The notes under the pieces: model-generated | Told to the model about the DNA's origin: nothing | Databases searched by the model: none | Seen by the model: the letters and a program-made list of their open reading frames with translations, nothing else | In this document: positions 35,439 to 45,307 of the stretch, in pieces | Numbering within the stretch: the first letter of the stretch is position 1 | Layout of the letters: every line of letters starts with the position of its first letter | Program-made: the position numbers and the translations under genes | Assembly: GCF_003462685.1 (NCBI RefSeq) | Contig: NZ_QRVE01000006.1 | Coordinates: 39,570 to 103,569 of the forward strand | Direction: 5' to 3' | Origin: Collinsella sp. AF23-4AC | Lineage (GTDB): Bacteria > Actinomycetota > Coriobacteriia > Coriobacteriales > Coriobacteriaceae | Length of the DNA stretch: 64,000 nucleotides

Positions 35439-36572
35439 ATGCGGCAGCTCACCGAACAAGAGCAGAAACGCATCCAGCGATACTGCATCTGTCCCAAGGT
35501 TGCCGGTGCGGCGCTTGTCATGGCGTTCGTGCTGCCATTTTCGATCATTCCCTTCGAAATGGTTGACGACATCGTCTTCCATCACGAAGGCTTCCAGGAG
35601 ACGGGCATGATGGCCGCCCTGGTGCTCACCGCCGTCGAGCTCGTTATCTTCTGCTACTGCGCGCTCGCGCCGCGCTTTGGCATGCGCGGCAAGCAGTGGA
35701 AAGAAATGCAGCACCGACTCGTCGTCGAGCAGTCCGAGAAAGACCGCTCGGCACAAATTGCAGGCGTTATCGGTACGCAGGCTGCCGCGCGCCTACTCAA
35801 GAACAGCGACAACGAGACAGCGCGCAACCTGGGCGGCGCGGCAGAAGTCGCCGCAGCCGTAGGCGCCGTTGCCACCGCAGCAGACGTGCTTACCGAGAGC
35901 TTCGCCAACGCAAAGGCCATGGCAGAGGCCTGTGGCGTGCCTATCCCCCGTGCAAAAAAGTGGATTATCGCACTTGTGGTGCTGCCCCTCGTAATCGTGT
36001 GCGGTGCCTATATCCCGCAGCTGGCGCAGGGAAACATCGAGATGCAAGAGAACGCTGCGGCCGCGGCCGAGCAGATTGCCATCGCCCGCAAGGCGCTAGA
36101 GCCCGCATGCGAGTACGTGTCCGCCGATGACCCCTACGAGCGATATCAAGATTACGGCTATCACGTCCGCGGCTACTTGCACGACGGCGACTCCGATACC
36201 CAGAAGACCTATACGTACCTGGATTTCGATAACAAGGGAACGCTCAAGGAAGTGAGTTACATAGCGGAGATCGACCCCGACGCGAGCCTTGAGGACAACC
36301 TCGCCCGCGTCGAGCTCGACTTGGACGAGCTTTCCTCTGTCGTCCAAACCGTAGACGTCAAGACCGTGAATCCCGAGCTCCTAGCACCGCAAAAGCTCCC
36401 CGAAGAGTTTAGGCAGACTTTTTTGAACGGTTCGCTCTACGAGAGGATCTCCATCAGGACGAGCGACGACCCCGTCAAAACGTATTACTCATTTGACACG
36501 GAGCCCGAGGACGAGTTTAACGAGCACACCCATCCAAGCATCCGTATCACGTTGATGGGCAAAACGAGTTAG
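35439..36572 (+). CDS. Membrane protein of unknown function
   Basis: A 377-aa protein with TMs near residues 22-42, 57-78 and 172-193, and a C-terminal extracytoplasmic domain of about 185 residues. Between TM2 and TM3 lies an alanine-rich cytoplasmic helix segment (AAEVAAAVGAVATAADVLTE). The C-terminal part has YHVRGYLHDGDSDTQKTYTYLDFDNKG and repeated acidic segments. No family recognised. A family A palindrome follows its stop at once and is probably its terminator. Confidence 0.7.
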   Translation: MRQLTEQEQKRIQRYCICPKVAGAALVMAFVLPFSIIPFEMVDDIVFHHEGFQETGMMAALVLTAVELVIFCYCALAPRFGMRGKQWKEMQHRLVVEQSEKDRSAQIAGVIGTQAAARLLKNSDNETARNLGGAAEVAAAVGAVATAADVLTESFANAKAMAEACGVPIPRAKKWIIALVVLPLVIVCGAYIPQLAQGNIEMQENAAAAAEQIAIARKALEPACEYVSADDPYERYQDYGYHVRGYLHDGDSDTQKTYTYLDFDNKGTLKEVSYIAEIDPDASLEDNLARVELDLDELSSVVQTVDVKTVNPELLAPQKLPEEFRQTFLNGSLYERISIRTSDDPVKTYYSFDTEPEDEFNEHTHPSIRITLMGKTS

Positions 36573-36576
36573 GCGC

Positions 36577-36609
36577 AAAGGGACAAAGGGACAGTCCCTT
36601 TGTCCCTTT
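36577..36609. repeat. REP-like palindrome, family A (copy 4)
   Basis: A 14-bp stem (AAAGGGACAAAGGG and complement) with loop ACAGT, followed by TTTGTCACAT, the outer arm of copies 2 and 3. Lies between convergent genes. Confidence 0.85.
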
Positions 36610-36615
36610 GTCACA

Positions 36616-39600
36616 TTATTCGGAGCGCAGGGCTTCGACGGGGTCTTTTTTGGATGCGCTTCGGGCCGGCAGCAGACCGGCAACGACCGTCAGCAGCACC
36701 GAAATTGCAATGAGCACCAGCGCATCCTGCACGGGCAGGCTCATCAGATTGGGGACCTGTTTGGCAGCAAGCGCCCAAGCATTGACCGGGAAGCTCACGG
36801 CCACCACGACGACAATAGCAAAGACGCCGGCAATGAGGCCCTCGATACATGTCTCGGCATTGAATACGTTGGCCACGTTGCGCTTCGACGCGCCGATCGC
36901 GCGCAGGATGCCAATCTCCTTTTTGCGCTCCAGCACGCTAATGTACGTGATGATGCCGATCATGATGGAGCTCACGACCAGGCTGATGCTCACGAATGCA
37001 ATGAGCACCAAGCTGATGGTGTTCACGATGTCGGTCACCGAACCCATGATGATGCCCATGTAGTCGGTGTACGAAATTACCCGATCATCATGGCCAGCGG
37101 CTTTGACCTGCTTGTTGTACGCATCGATGTGATCGAGTACGCGCTCCTTGGCCTCAAAGTCGCGCGGGAAAATCTTAACCGAGATGGGGTCTGCCTCATC
37201 CGCATAGCCCAACGTGGTCAGATTGTTGTCGTAGGTGAGCTTCGAAGCCTTGGCATAGCTCATCATGAGCGAGCTCAGGTCCTCGGCGTCCATGTTGAAG
37301 TGGATGGCACGAGCAAAGGCGCTCGCATCCACGCGCATGGCGCTCGCCAAGTTGGCAAAACTCGAAGACATCTGCGTCGCCATTTGGTCCATAAGTCCCG
37401 CCGCACCCATCTTGAGCTGGGCCGATACCGTCATCGCGATCTGCTCGCTGATTGTCTTCATCACCTGATCCATAGCCTGCTGCAGATACGGAGCCAGCTG
37501 TTTTTGCACATAGTCGGTCATCGCCTGCTGGAGACGCTCTGCCAGGGCATCGCCGCCGAGCGCCTTCAATTGAGCCAGGCATTGCTGCGCCGCGGCATCA
37601 TGCTCAAGATACGCCGAGAATGCGGCAGCGAGCTTTGATGCGTCCTTAAGATCTTCGGGCGACAGCGCCTTAAACTGATCAGACTGCAAAAAGCCCTCAA
37701 ACAGTTGGTTGGCAAGTATTCCCACCTGCTGCATTTGCTCGGGCGTGAGTTCCAGACCGTCAAAGATACCCGAGAAATCTGGGGTTGGCGCTTTTGCCAT
37801 GATGTCGCTGAAGTCGATGTCCTTGCCAACGCCCGAAAGGTCGATGTCCAGCCCCGACAGATCGATGCCAGAAAGGTCCATACCGCCGGCTGCACCCGAG
37901 AGCGCAGATGTATCGAACGAGAACGCGCTCTTGAGCGCCGCCTCGTCCACACTGAACATGCTGCCCAGATCCACGCCTTGCTTGGCCTCGCCCTGCAGTT
38001 CATCGAAAGACTTGCCCGTAAAGACATCCGTCTCGGGGTGAGCAAGCTGCTCCTGCACAATCTGCGAATCGGCGGCGCGTTCCATAAGCTGACGAGTCAG
38101 TGCATGCGTATAGGCAATACCCGGAGACAACGCGCTCGCATTGGCCGTCTCGTTAGGTCGCACCACGCCCACAATACGCACGTCAATACCGTCGGCAACC
38201 TTGGCTGCCATAAAGTCGGCGTCGCCAGACATGTCAGTCCACATGCCGGTCTCTTCGTTTTTGCGATAGGCATCGGCCGGCGACAGCACCTTAAACGTCG
38301 TGGACAGCGCATCGTCGTAGGTAAAATCGGTGCCAGTCTCGGGCGTTTCGACCTTGCCGTCGGCCGCCATGGCACTATTAACCAGGTCGTTGAGCTCATC
38401 GATATCCAGCGCACCGATGCTGTAGAGCGTGTAATCGCCCACCGTGCCACGGCTAGAAAGCACCATCACGGCTTCGTTAGCAGACGTAGGCCAATGACCG
38501 GCGACGACATCGTACTGGCTGTCGAGCAGGCTCTGGTCGTCGATCATCTCGTTAAAGACCGAGGTTCCCATGGAATCCATGCTCACCGTCGCCGCCGAAC
38601 TCGCGCCGCCGCTCATGGCCTCGGTCATGGCATTGGGCACCAGACGCACGGGCTTCTCGTCTCCCTTACCGGCACGATAGACTACCGGCGATACACCGTA
38701 GCCGTACTGGATGGCATTGACTTCTTTATCGATGCCATCGCCACCGGCATCGAGCCATGCCTTAAAACTCGTCATGTCGTTGGACTTAACACTTGCAAAC
38801 ATATCTTTTACGGCCATGACCACAGGGATCTTATCGGTTCCCTTAGCCTTGCCGCCGGCACTGTCGTCGGACGAACCCTCGTTCTTGGACGCATCGTCAT
38901 CCGTGGCCCCTTGTCCGCCCATCATGGACGACAGGTCGTAATCCTGCTTGGAAATGGTGAGCGGGTAGCTCGAGAGCGTATCCTCCTCGACCTTTTTGAT
39001 GTAGCCGTTTACGCCGTTGGACAGCGCCAGAATCGCCGCGATACCGATAATGCCAATCGAGCCCGCAAAGGCAGTCATGGCCGTACGGCCCTTTTTGGTC
39101 ATGAGGTTTCGGGCAGAAAGCCCCAGCGCCGTCATAAAGCTCATCGAGGTTTTGCGCGTGGGCTTAGCCTCGCGACGCGCGGCCTTTGCTACATCAAAGG
39201 GGCCGGAATCGTCGGTGATCTTGCCGTCCGCCAGGTTGACGATGCGCGTGGCATATTGGTACGCCAACTCGGGATTATGCGTGACCATGATGACCAGGCG
39301 GTCGCGCGCCACGTCCTTGAGCAAGTCCATGACCTGCACGGACGTCGTAGAATCCAAGGCGCCGGTCGGCTCGTCTGCCAGCACGATCTCGGGGTCGTTG
39401 ATCAGGGCACGGGCAATCGCCACGCGCTGCATCTGTCCACCCGAAAGCTGGCTCGGGCGCTTGTTCATGTGCTCGCCCAGGCCGACTTTCTCCAACGCCT
39501 CGCGCGCACGCTGGCGGCGCTCGGCATGGCCCACACCCGTGAGCGTCAGCGCCAGCTCAACGTTTTCCAAAATGGTCTGATGCGGAATGAGGTTGTAGCT

Positions 39601-39870
39601 CTGGAACACAAAGCCGATGCGATTGTTTCTGTAGGCATCCCAATCGCGGTCGCTGAAGTCCTTGGTCGAGATGCCGTCGATCAGCAGGTCGCCGGAATCG
39701 AAATGATCGAGTCCGCCGATGACGTTGAGCATCGTAGTTTTACCCGAACCCGAGGGACCCAGAATGGCCACGAACTCGTTATCCCGAAAAGACAGGCTCA
39801 CGTTGTCGAGCGCCACCTGCGTAAACGACTGCGTAACGTATCTTTTGCAAATACCTTTGAGCTCCAGCAT
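36616..39870 (-). CDS. MacB-like ABC transporter, ATPase fused to FtsX-type permease
   Basis: A 1084-aa fusion. Residues 1-225 are a MacB/LolD-type ATPase ([38 protein letters not shown]). TM1 lies near 255-280. About 620 extracytoplasmic residues follow, including an Ala-rich helical region and a [20 protein letters not shown] segment near 600. Three C-terminal TMs (FtsX, about 940-1070) include [23 protein letters not shown]. Such transporters export peptides or drive envelope processes. The ATG at 39870 fits [10 protein letters not shown] homology and AGGAGAGG upstream. Confidence 0.88.
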   Translation of the reverse strand: MLELKGICKRYVTQSFTQVALDNVSLSFRDNEFVAILGPSGSGKTTMLNVIGGLDHFDSGDLLIDGISTKDFSDRDWDAYRNNRIGFVFQSYNLIPHQTILENVELALTLTGVGHAERRQRAREALEKVGLGEHMNKRPSQLSGGQMQRVAIARALINDPEIVLADEPTGALDSTTSVQVMDLLKDVARDRLVIMVTHNPELAYQYATRIVNLADGKITDDSGPFDVAKAARREAKPTRKTSMSFMTALGLSARNLMTKKGRTAMTAFAGSIGIIGIAAILALSNGVNGYIKKVEEDTLSSYPLTISKQDYDLSSMMGGQGATDDDASKNEGSSDDSAGGKAKGTDKIPVVMAVKDMFASVKSNDMTSFKAWLDAGGDGIDKEVNAIQYGYGVSPVVYRAGKGDEKPVRLVPNAMTEAMSGGASSAATVSMDSMGTSVFNEMIDDQSLLDSQYDVVAGHWPTSANEAVMVLSSRGTVGDYTLYSIGALDIDELNDLVNSAMAADGKVETPETGTDFTYDDALSTTFKVLSPADAYRKNEETGMWTDMSGDADFMAAKVADGIDVRIVGVVRPNETANASALSPGIAYTHALTRQLMERAADSQIVQEQLAHPETDVFTGKSFDELQGEAKQGVDLGSMFSVDEAALKSAFSFDTSALSGAAGGMDLSGIDLSGLDIDLSGVGKDIDFSDIMAKAPTPDFSGIFDGLELTPEQMQQVGILANQLFEGFLQSDQFKALSPEDLKDASKLAAAFSAYLEHDAAAQQCLAQLKALGGDALAERLQQAMTDYVQKQLAPYLQQAMDQVMKTISEQIAMTVSAQLKMGAAGLMDQMATQMSSSFANLASAMRVDASAFARAIHFNMDAEDLSSLMMSYAKASKLTYDNNLTTLGYADEADPISVKIFPRDFEAKERVLDHIDAYNKQVKAAGHDDRVISYTDYMGIIMGSVTDIVNTISLVLIAFVSISLVVSSIMIGIITYISVLERKKEIGILRAIGASKRNVANVFNAETCIEGLIAGVFAIVVVVAVSFPVNAWALAAKQVPNLMSLPVQDALVLIAISVLLTVVAGLLPARSASKKDPVEALRSE

Positions 39871-40022
39871 GGACGGCAACCTCTCCTGCGCAGGCACCCT
39901 GCCCGCTCTCCTCCGCCGTTCGTATTCGACGCGTTTGTCCTACTCTATCCCCATTTTTTGCCGGCGCCAGTGAGGAATGTAACGAACCACGCCAAAAAAC
40001 GAACGGGACGGCGCCCAAAAGA

Positions 40023-40044
40023 AGAGGTCCCGAGCGGGACCTCT
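40023..40044 (-). terminator. Terminator of the TlpA redox operon
   Basis: Stem AGAGGTCCCG / CGGGACCTCT with a 2-nt loop, followed on the minus strand by TTCTTTT, 80 bp after the TlpA-like stop. Confidence 0.85.
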
Positions 40045-40123
40045 ATATGGTGGAGCTTATCTTGAAAGGTAGCGGACTACTTCGCACAGCGGCCCACGAT
40101 CCTCGTTATGCTTTACGCGTTTT

Positions 40124-41095
40124 CTACTGCTCGCTATTCGCAATCGCCTGGTCGATAAGCTTGTCGAGTGCTGCGCGCTGCTCGGCGGAGCTGATGGCTC
40201 CCACGATTGGATCCCCTACGATGTTGCCATTCTGATCGATGACATACGTTGTCGGGAACGAGAACAAATTTGACGTAAACTTACCGGCCTCGCTATCCGA
40301 CTTGAACCAGATGTTCTTATATGTCACGCCCTTCTTGTTCAGCACGTCCTTGGCATCTGCAATCTCGCCCTTGTTGCCATCGAGCGTAAAGGAATTGACG
40401 CCCACGACCTGGCCGCCCTTCTCGGCAAGCTCCTGATTCAGTTTCTCAAGATCGCCCAGCTCGCCCACGCACGGCTTGCAAGTAGTGAACCAGAAGTTCA
40501 TGACGGTGACCCTGTTCTTAGAGAACAGCTCGTCACTGTTCACGTCGTTGCCATCCAGATCCTTGCCCGTAAAGCTGGGGAACTTCGTCGCCTCGCTCGA
40601 AGCATTGGCACCAGCCGTCATGCCAGCGGCCGAAGCGTCGACGCTCTCGCCTGCACTCGGCGTGCTTCCACAGCCGGGAAACTCCTTCTCCAGGCTCTCG
40701 AGCTTGTCCTCGATCTCCTTGATCTGCTGCGCACCGGCCTTGAGTGTCTTAAGCTCATCCGCCGTGAACTCATCCTTGGCGCCGTCGATGGTCTTGAGCA
40801 GAAAATCGCCGTAATTGCTGCCATCCTCAATCATTGCCGAGTCTTTATTTGCCGCATTGAATACCTTTTCCCACAGCGCGTTATCACTCGAAAGGATATC
40901 GTTCTCCTTTTTCATGAGCTTCGCATACAGCTCGGCGGCCTCGTCGGCATTGGTCGGCTCCTGCGCAGTGAGTTCTGCGATCTTAGGATCGGAGCTCGCA
41001 GATTCGCTCGCATTGCCACCGGGCGCCGAACATGCCACAAGGCACAAGGCCAATACCGGCACCATAAACAGGGCCGCAATCTTAGAAAGCTTCAT
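40124..41095 (-). CDS. TlpA-like thioredoxin lipoprotein
   Basis: A 323-aa lipoprotein. The signal helix ends in lipobox LVAC (Cys near 22). A helical, charged middle domain (about 40-145) is followed by a TlpA/AhpC-TSA thioredoxin domain (about 170-320) with FWFTTCKPCVGEL (active-site CxxC near 208-211) and FSFPTTYVIDQNGNIVG containing the cis-Pro. It probably reduces extracytoplasmic disulfides using electrons passed through the membrane by the neighbouring ferredoxin-like protein. The second ATG (41095) has GGAGG at good spacing; the first (41101) does not. Confidence 0.87.
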   Translation of the reverse strand: MKLSKIAALFMVPVLALCLVACSAPGGNASESASSDPKIAELTAQEPTNADEAAELYAKLMKKENDILSSDNALWEKVFNAANKDSAMIEDGSNYGDFLLKTIDGAKDEFTADELKTLKAGAQQIKEIEDKLESLEKEFPGCGSTPSAGESVDASAAGMTAGANASSEATKFPSFTGKDLDGNDVNSDELFSKNRVTVMNFWFTTCKPCVGELGDLEKLNQELAEKGGQVVGVNSFTLDGNKGEIADAKDVLNKKGVTYKNIWFKSDSEAGKFTSNLFSFPTTYVIDQNGNIVGDPIVGAISSAEQRAALDKLIDQAIANSEQ

Positions 41096-41124
41096 GGTCA
41101 TTCCTCCGTTTTGTCGAAGCTTGT

Positions 41125-42027
41125 TTACTTTTTATCGGCGGTCAAGGGAAGCTTTTCCGCCGACACATCCAGGCCATAGCGATAGCTGATGGCGTCGATG
41201 GGACAGGCCCCGATGCACTTTCCGCACCGGATACATTCGGCATGATTGGGCGCGCGGACCACATCAACGTCCATCTGACAAACCTTTGAGCACTTGCCGC
41301 ACGAGACACATTTGCATGCGTCAACCCGAATCCCCAGTAGGGACACCCTATTCATGAGCGCATAGAATGCGCCGAGTGGACAAATCCATTTGCAGAAGGG
41401 GCGATAGAACAAAACGCTCAGCACTACCACGGCAATGAGAACGGCAAGTTTCCAAGTAAAGAGATGTCCCAACGCAGATCGAATGCCGGCGTTGGCAATG
41501 GCCAGCGGAATGGCGCCCTCGAGTACGCCCTGCGGACAGATGTACTTACAAAAGAACGGGTCGCCCATACCCACGTCGTTAACCACCAAGACGGGCAGCA
41601 GCACCACGGCAAACAGCAGCACGACGTACTTGATGTACGTGAGCGGCTTGAGCTTTTTCGTGGAGAACTTTTTGCCGGGAATCTTATGAAGCAGCTCCTG
41701 CAGCCAGCCAAACGGGCATAGAAAGCCGCATACAAAGCGTCCCAGCAGCACGCCGAGCAAAATGAGCGTACCGGTGACGTAGTAAGAAAAGTTGAACTTG
41801 GATGAACCCACCACCGACTGGAACGACCCGATGGGGCACGCACCCGATGCCGCGGGGCACGAATAGCAATTAAGTCCAGGTACGCAGACTGTTTTTCCCG
41901 CGCCCTGATAGATGCCGCCTTTGGCAAAGTTTGGCAGGTGAATGTTGGTGATGAGCGTCGCCGCCGCCTGGATGAATCCGCGAAATCGGGCCAAAACATG
42001 CGACGCAGTGTTTTCTCTTTTATCCAA
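41125..42027 (-). CDS. Membrane 4Fe-4S polyferredoxin (NapH/CcpM-like)
   Basis: A 300-aa protein with about five TM helices. Cys motifs include CYSCPAASGACPIG (near 52), CGFLCPFGWLQELLH (near 100), CKYICPQGVLEG (near 155) and CKWICPLGAF (near 215). Two C-terminal 4Fe-4S clusters follow (CKCVSCGKCSKVCQMD; CIRCGKCIGACPIDAI). It is of the NapH/YccM type that moves electrons across the membrane. TTG at 42027 is the likely start: GGAG lies 10 nt upstream and it overlaps the stop of the CXXC peptide gene by 8 bp. ATG at 42075 is possible. Confidence 0.8.
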   Translation of the reverse strand: MDKRENTASHVLARFRGFIQAAATLITNIHLPNFAKGGIYQGAGKTVCVPGLNCYSCPAASGACPIGSFQSVVGSSKFNFSYYVTGTLILLGVLLGRFVCGFLCPFGWLQELLHKIPGKKFSTKKLKPLTYIKYVVLLFAVVLLPVLVVNDVGMGDPFFCKYICPQGVLEGAIPLAIANAGIRSALGHLFTWKLAVLIAVVVLSVLFYRPFCKWICPLGAFYALMNRVSLLGIRVDACKCVSCGKCSKVCQMDVDVVRAPNHAECIRCGKCIGACPIDAISYRYGLDVSAEKLPLTADKK

Positions 42028-42166
42028 TTCCGATACACTCCAAGCACAGCCTAATCGCTTTGGCCAGCACGGCATCCGCCTCGCCACGCATAACGCCAAA
42101 GCACACCATGGCAATTCCGACGATCAACAAAGCGACCTGTACCACGGGTTTTACCGCTTTGAACAA
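42020..42166 (-). CDS. CD1871A-like CXXC motif small membrane protein
   Basis: A 48-aa peptide, too short for usual gene calls. TTG start with AAGGAG 9 nt upstream (GTG at 42175 is the alternative). A membrane helix VVQVALLIVGIAMVCFGVM is followed by RGEADAVLAKAIRLCLECIGIG and the stop. The RGE..VL.KA...CLECIGIG ending is the mark of the CD1871A family of CXXC proteins found beside 4Fe-4S membrane proteins and TlpA-like thioredoxins in clostridia. The same neighbours follow here, which strongly supports it. Confidence 0.78.
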   Translation of the reverse strand: MFKAVKPVVQVALLIVGIAMVCFGVMRGEADAVLAKAIRLCLECIGIG

Positions 42167-42256
42167 CCTGACCACTCCTTTCGTTACGCGACCATTGGAC
42201 CATATCGACTATAAAATCCGTGTTAAGCGCGATTTGGAATGTGCAAGGAGACTGTT

Positions 42257-42931
42257 ATGCGTATTTTGATCGTCGAAGACGAGCGAGCACTGTGCGATGC
42301 AATCGCGCGCAGCTTGCGAAACTTGGCGTACAGTGTCGACTGCTGTCACGACGGACAGGAGGCGCTCGACCTACTGGACGTTGAGGCCTTCGACCTCGTG
42401 GTACTCGACCTCAACCTTCCCCGTATCGACGGCATGACCGTACTCAGGGAACTTAGGAAAACTGACTGCGAGACCAAGGTACTGATTCTGTCCGCACGTG
42501 GCGAAGTATCCGATAAAGTCGCCGGACTCGATGCCGGCGCCAACGATTACCTCACCAAGCCGTTTCATCTGGACGAGCTTGCGGCAAGAATTCGCAGCCT
42601 TACCCTCAGACGCTTTACACAAAGCGACATAATTTTAACCTGCGGAAAGCTCCGCTTTGACACCAAGGCGCGCATCGCTTCCGTGAACAGCGAGGCTTTA
42701 TCTCTTACGCGCAAGGAAACGGGAATTTTGGAATACCTGATGCTTAATCAGGGACGTCCGGTAAGTCAAGAGGAGCTTATCGAGCACGTTTGGGATAGCA
42801 GCGTGAACAGCTTTAGCAACGCAACCCGCGTTCATATCTCGTCGCTGCGCAAAAAACTGCGCGGCGCTTTGGGATACGACCCCATCCGCAACCGAATCGG
42901 CGAAGGCTACGTTATGGAGGATGGAGAATGA
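42257..42931 (+). CDS. OmpR/PhoB-type response regulator
   Basis: A 224-aa regulator. The receiver domain (residues 1-120: MRILIVEDERALCDAI, phospho-Asp in DLVVLDLNLPRIDG near 51, LTKPFHLDELAAR) is followed by a winged-helix DNA-binding domain (about 130-224: LTRKETGILEYLMLNQGRPVSQEELIEHVW, VRVHISSLRKKL-like VHISSLRKKLRG). AAGGAG precedes the ATG at 42257. It is divergent from the CXXC/ferredoxin/TlpA operon and overlaps the kinase gene by 4 bp. Confidence 0.94.
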   Translation: MRILIVEDERALCDAIARSLRNLAYSVDCCHDGQEALDLLDVEAFDLVVLDLNLPRIDGMTVLRELRKTDCETKVLILSARGEVSDKVAGLDAGANDYLTKPFHLDELAARIRSLTLRRFTQSDIILTCGKLRFDTKARIASVNSEALSLTRKETGILEYLMLNQGRPVSQEELIEHVWDSSVNSFSNATRVHISSLRKKLRGALGYDPIRNRIGEGYVMEDGE

Positions 42932-44079
42932 AAGGGCTTTCGCTGCAATGGCGTATAACGATCATGACGGCACTGCTGACGTGTGCGGCATGCGTGCTGA
43001 CGAACTGCCTGGTCGGCTATACGGGCATGCGCTACATGGATGCCATCGGCAGTGACATCTCGGCCTTTAACGCAACCGGCGCGGATTCGCCCCAGGCGTT
43101 CGACCCAACGAAAGCTGCCCTCGATGACAAGGTCACGATCGTCGTAAACGACGCACAGGAGTCTTTTGGCACGACAACCTGGTGCATCACGGCTGGAGTC
43201 ACACTCCTTGGCGGCGTGCTGGCATACTTTGTGAGCGGCCGTGCGCTTAAACCGCTACGGGCTTTTGCCGCCCAGGTTGAGCGTGTGCAGCCTGACAACC
43301 TAAGCGAAATCAGACTCAGTGAAGATGTGCCCACCGAGCTACAACGATGCAGCGCCTCTTTCAACGACATGATCGCCCGTCTTGGCGAAGGGTTCTCTGC
43401 ACAGCGTCAGTTTACCGGCAACGCCGCACACGAGCTGCGCACCCCGCTCGCCCTTATGCAAGCACAGATTGAACTATTCATCTCCGAGCACTCCGGTTTG
43501 CAACCCGAAACAGCCGAGCTACTCGGCCTGCTACAAGAACAAACCGAGCGCATGTCTCGAATGACCAAGGTGTTGCTCGAGATGAGTGAGCTCTGCAGCG
43601 TTCCTTGCGAGGACGATGTGGAACTTGGTCCCTTGTCCGAAGAGGTCCTCACCGACCTTGCGCCACTTGCCGAAAATAAGGGCATAGCCCTCAATTGTGC
43701 TGGAGACGCTTTAGTAATCGGGAGCGACACGCTCCTCTATCGGCTGGTGTTTAACCTGGTCGAAAATGCCATCCGTTACAGCCGCCCCGGCTCGACTGTC
43801 AACGTCTCCATCTGCGACAACAACAGCCGCGTGTTCCTGCGAGTCGAGGACCAGGGCCTGGGAATACCCAAGCAGTACCAAGAGAGCATCTTCCAACCGT
43901 TCTTTCGCCTAGACAAATCCCGCAGCAGGGCATACGGCGGCGCAGGACTCGGACTAGCGCTCGTTTGGGAGATTGCAGCGCTTCACGGTGGCACGGTAGA
44001 GGTCGAAACAAGTTCCGAGAACGGGACCACTATGCTCGTAAGCCTTCCAAAACGATCCGCAGCGTTACCCGAACAGTAA
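42928..44079 (+). CDS. Sensor histidine kinase
   Basis: A 383-aa kinase: TM1 (about 10-32), a short extracytoplasmic loop (33-75), TM2 (about 76-98), HAMP-like linker (RALKPLRAFAAQVERVQPDNL), HisKA (NAAHELRTPLALMQAQIEL, His near 168), and HATPase (NLVENAIRYSRPG near 275; VEDQGLGIP; GGAGLGLALV). It pairs with the OmpR-type regulator; ATGA overlap shows coupling. The position next to a redox operon suggests, without proof, an envelope redox or metal signal. Confidence 0.92.
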   Translation: MKGLSLQWRITIMTALLTCAACVLTNCLVGYTGMRYMDAIGSDISAFNATGADSPQAFDPTKAALDDKVTIVVNDAQESFGTTTWCITAGVTLLGGVLAYFVSGRALKPLRAFAAQVERVQPDNLSEIRLSEDVPTELQRCSASFNDMIARLGEGFSAQRQFTGNAAHELRTPLALMQAQIELFISEHSGLQPETAELLGLLQEQTERMSRMTKVLLEMSELCSVPCEDDVELGPLSEEVLTDLAPLAENKGIALNCAGDALVIGSDTLLYRLVFNLVENAIRYSRPGSTVNVSICDNNSRVFLRVEDQGLGIPKQYQESIFQPFFRLDKSRSRAYGGAGLGLALVWEIAALHGGTVEVETSSENGTTMLVSLPKRSAALPEQ

Positions 44080-44147
44080 AACAAAAGGGGTCCCGAGCAA
44101 CAGGAGTACAATTGCTGCTATTGTTGCCAGCTGTTGGGAGATGGAAG

Positions 44148-45152
44148 ATGGACTGCGATGGCTACCCATGCGTTCCCATGCCGTTAATGTGCACTGCCTT
44201 TGTGCCGGGGCAGATTGACGCTGCGGTTGCAGGCATTTCCGACCCCGATTCACGCGCCATTGCCACGGCAGAAGCGCTGTACTTTCGCGGACAGGCCACC
44301 CTCGCTGCCAAGACGGCGCGCCCCTATCTTGACGCCACCGATCCCGCGCTGCGCTATTCCGCATGCTTTATCTGCGGATACGCCAGCCTGTCGCTCAACC
44401 GTATCGCCGACGCCCGCCGGTGCCTTGCTGGCATCCTCGATACGCCGGTTGACGAGGAATCGCCCGCCGTCCACGCCACGCATATCCTGTTCGCCTCGGC
44501 CGCGAGCGTCCTGCTGCACTTGCCTTCCCCGTATTCCGCCGAAGAGTTTTATCCGCTTGCGGCGCATCTGCCCGAAGGCCTACGCCTGTTCGCCAGCTAC
44601 GTGATGGCGCATGCCCTGTACCTGCGCGGCGAATATGGCCGCAGTCTGGGCATGGCGGAAAACGCCCTGATCATGAAACAGGGAAGCTATCCGATCTCGG
44701 AACTGTTCCTTCACCTGGTAGCTTCCATGGCATGCATGAGCCTCAAGGACATCGACGCCGCAAAAACGCACTTCGGAGCTGCTTGGAACATTGCGCGTCC
44801 CGACGGCCTTATCGAGCTCATTGGCGAGCACCACGGCCTTTTACAGGGGCTCATCGAGGCGTGCCTAAAAACGCAATGCCCTGACGACTTCGCGTGCATC
44901 ATCGAGATCACGTACCGCTTCAGCTACGGCTGGCGGCGCATCCACAACCCCGATTCGGGCGAGGACGTGGCCGACGATCTAACGACCACGGAATTCACCA
45001 TGGCCATGCTCGCCTGTCGTGGGTGGACCAACGCCGAAATCGCACGCCATATGGGAGTATCGCCGGGCACCGTTAAAAACCGCCTATCCGGCGTATACGC
45101 AAAGCTTGGCATCGGCACACGCGCCGAGCTGGTCGCGCATATGTTACGTTAG
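44148..45152 (+). CDS. LuxR-type helix-turn-helix regulator
   Basis: A 334-aa protein. The C-terminal 60 residues are a LuxR/GerE domain (FTMAMLACRGWTNAEIARHM, GVSPGTVKNRLSGVYAKLGI). The N-terminal ~260 residues are alanine-rich helical repeats (EALYFRGQATLAAKTARPYL, AHALYLRGEYGRSLGMAENAL) that look TPR-like, with many cysteines near 60-75. ATG at 44148 follows GGGAG. It is 155 bp upstream of, and co-directional with, a giant surface protein, its likely target. Confidence 0.85.
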   Translation: MDCDGYPCVPMPLMCTAFVPGQIDAAVAGISDPDSRAIATAEALYFRGQATLAAKTARPYLDATDPALRYSACFICGYASLSLNRIADARRCLAGILDTPVDEESPAVHATHILFASAASVLLHLPSPYSAEEFYPLAAHLPEGLRLFASYVMAHALYLRGEYGRSLGMAENALIMKQGSYPISELFLHLVASMACMSLKDIDAAKTHFGAAWNIARPDGLIELIGEHHGLLQGLIEACLKTQCPDDFACIIEITYRFSYGWRRIHNPDSGEDVADDLTTTEFTMAMLACRGWTNAEIARHMGVSPGTVKNRLSGVYAKLGIGTRAELVAHMLR

Positions 45153-45307
45153 CGACCGGACTGCCAAGCGCATCGAACGCGTTCCGGAACCCGGCGCTTC
45201 GCTCGATCAATTTGGACATTTTGACCCTTGAACGGCACTACCGCCACAGGGCGCCTTCTCGCAAAATTGGATTATTTCCACCGATATTTGCGGGATGGGA
45301 GCCCAAG

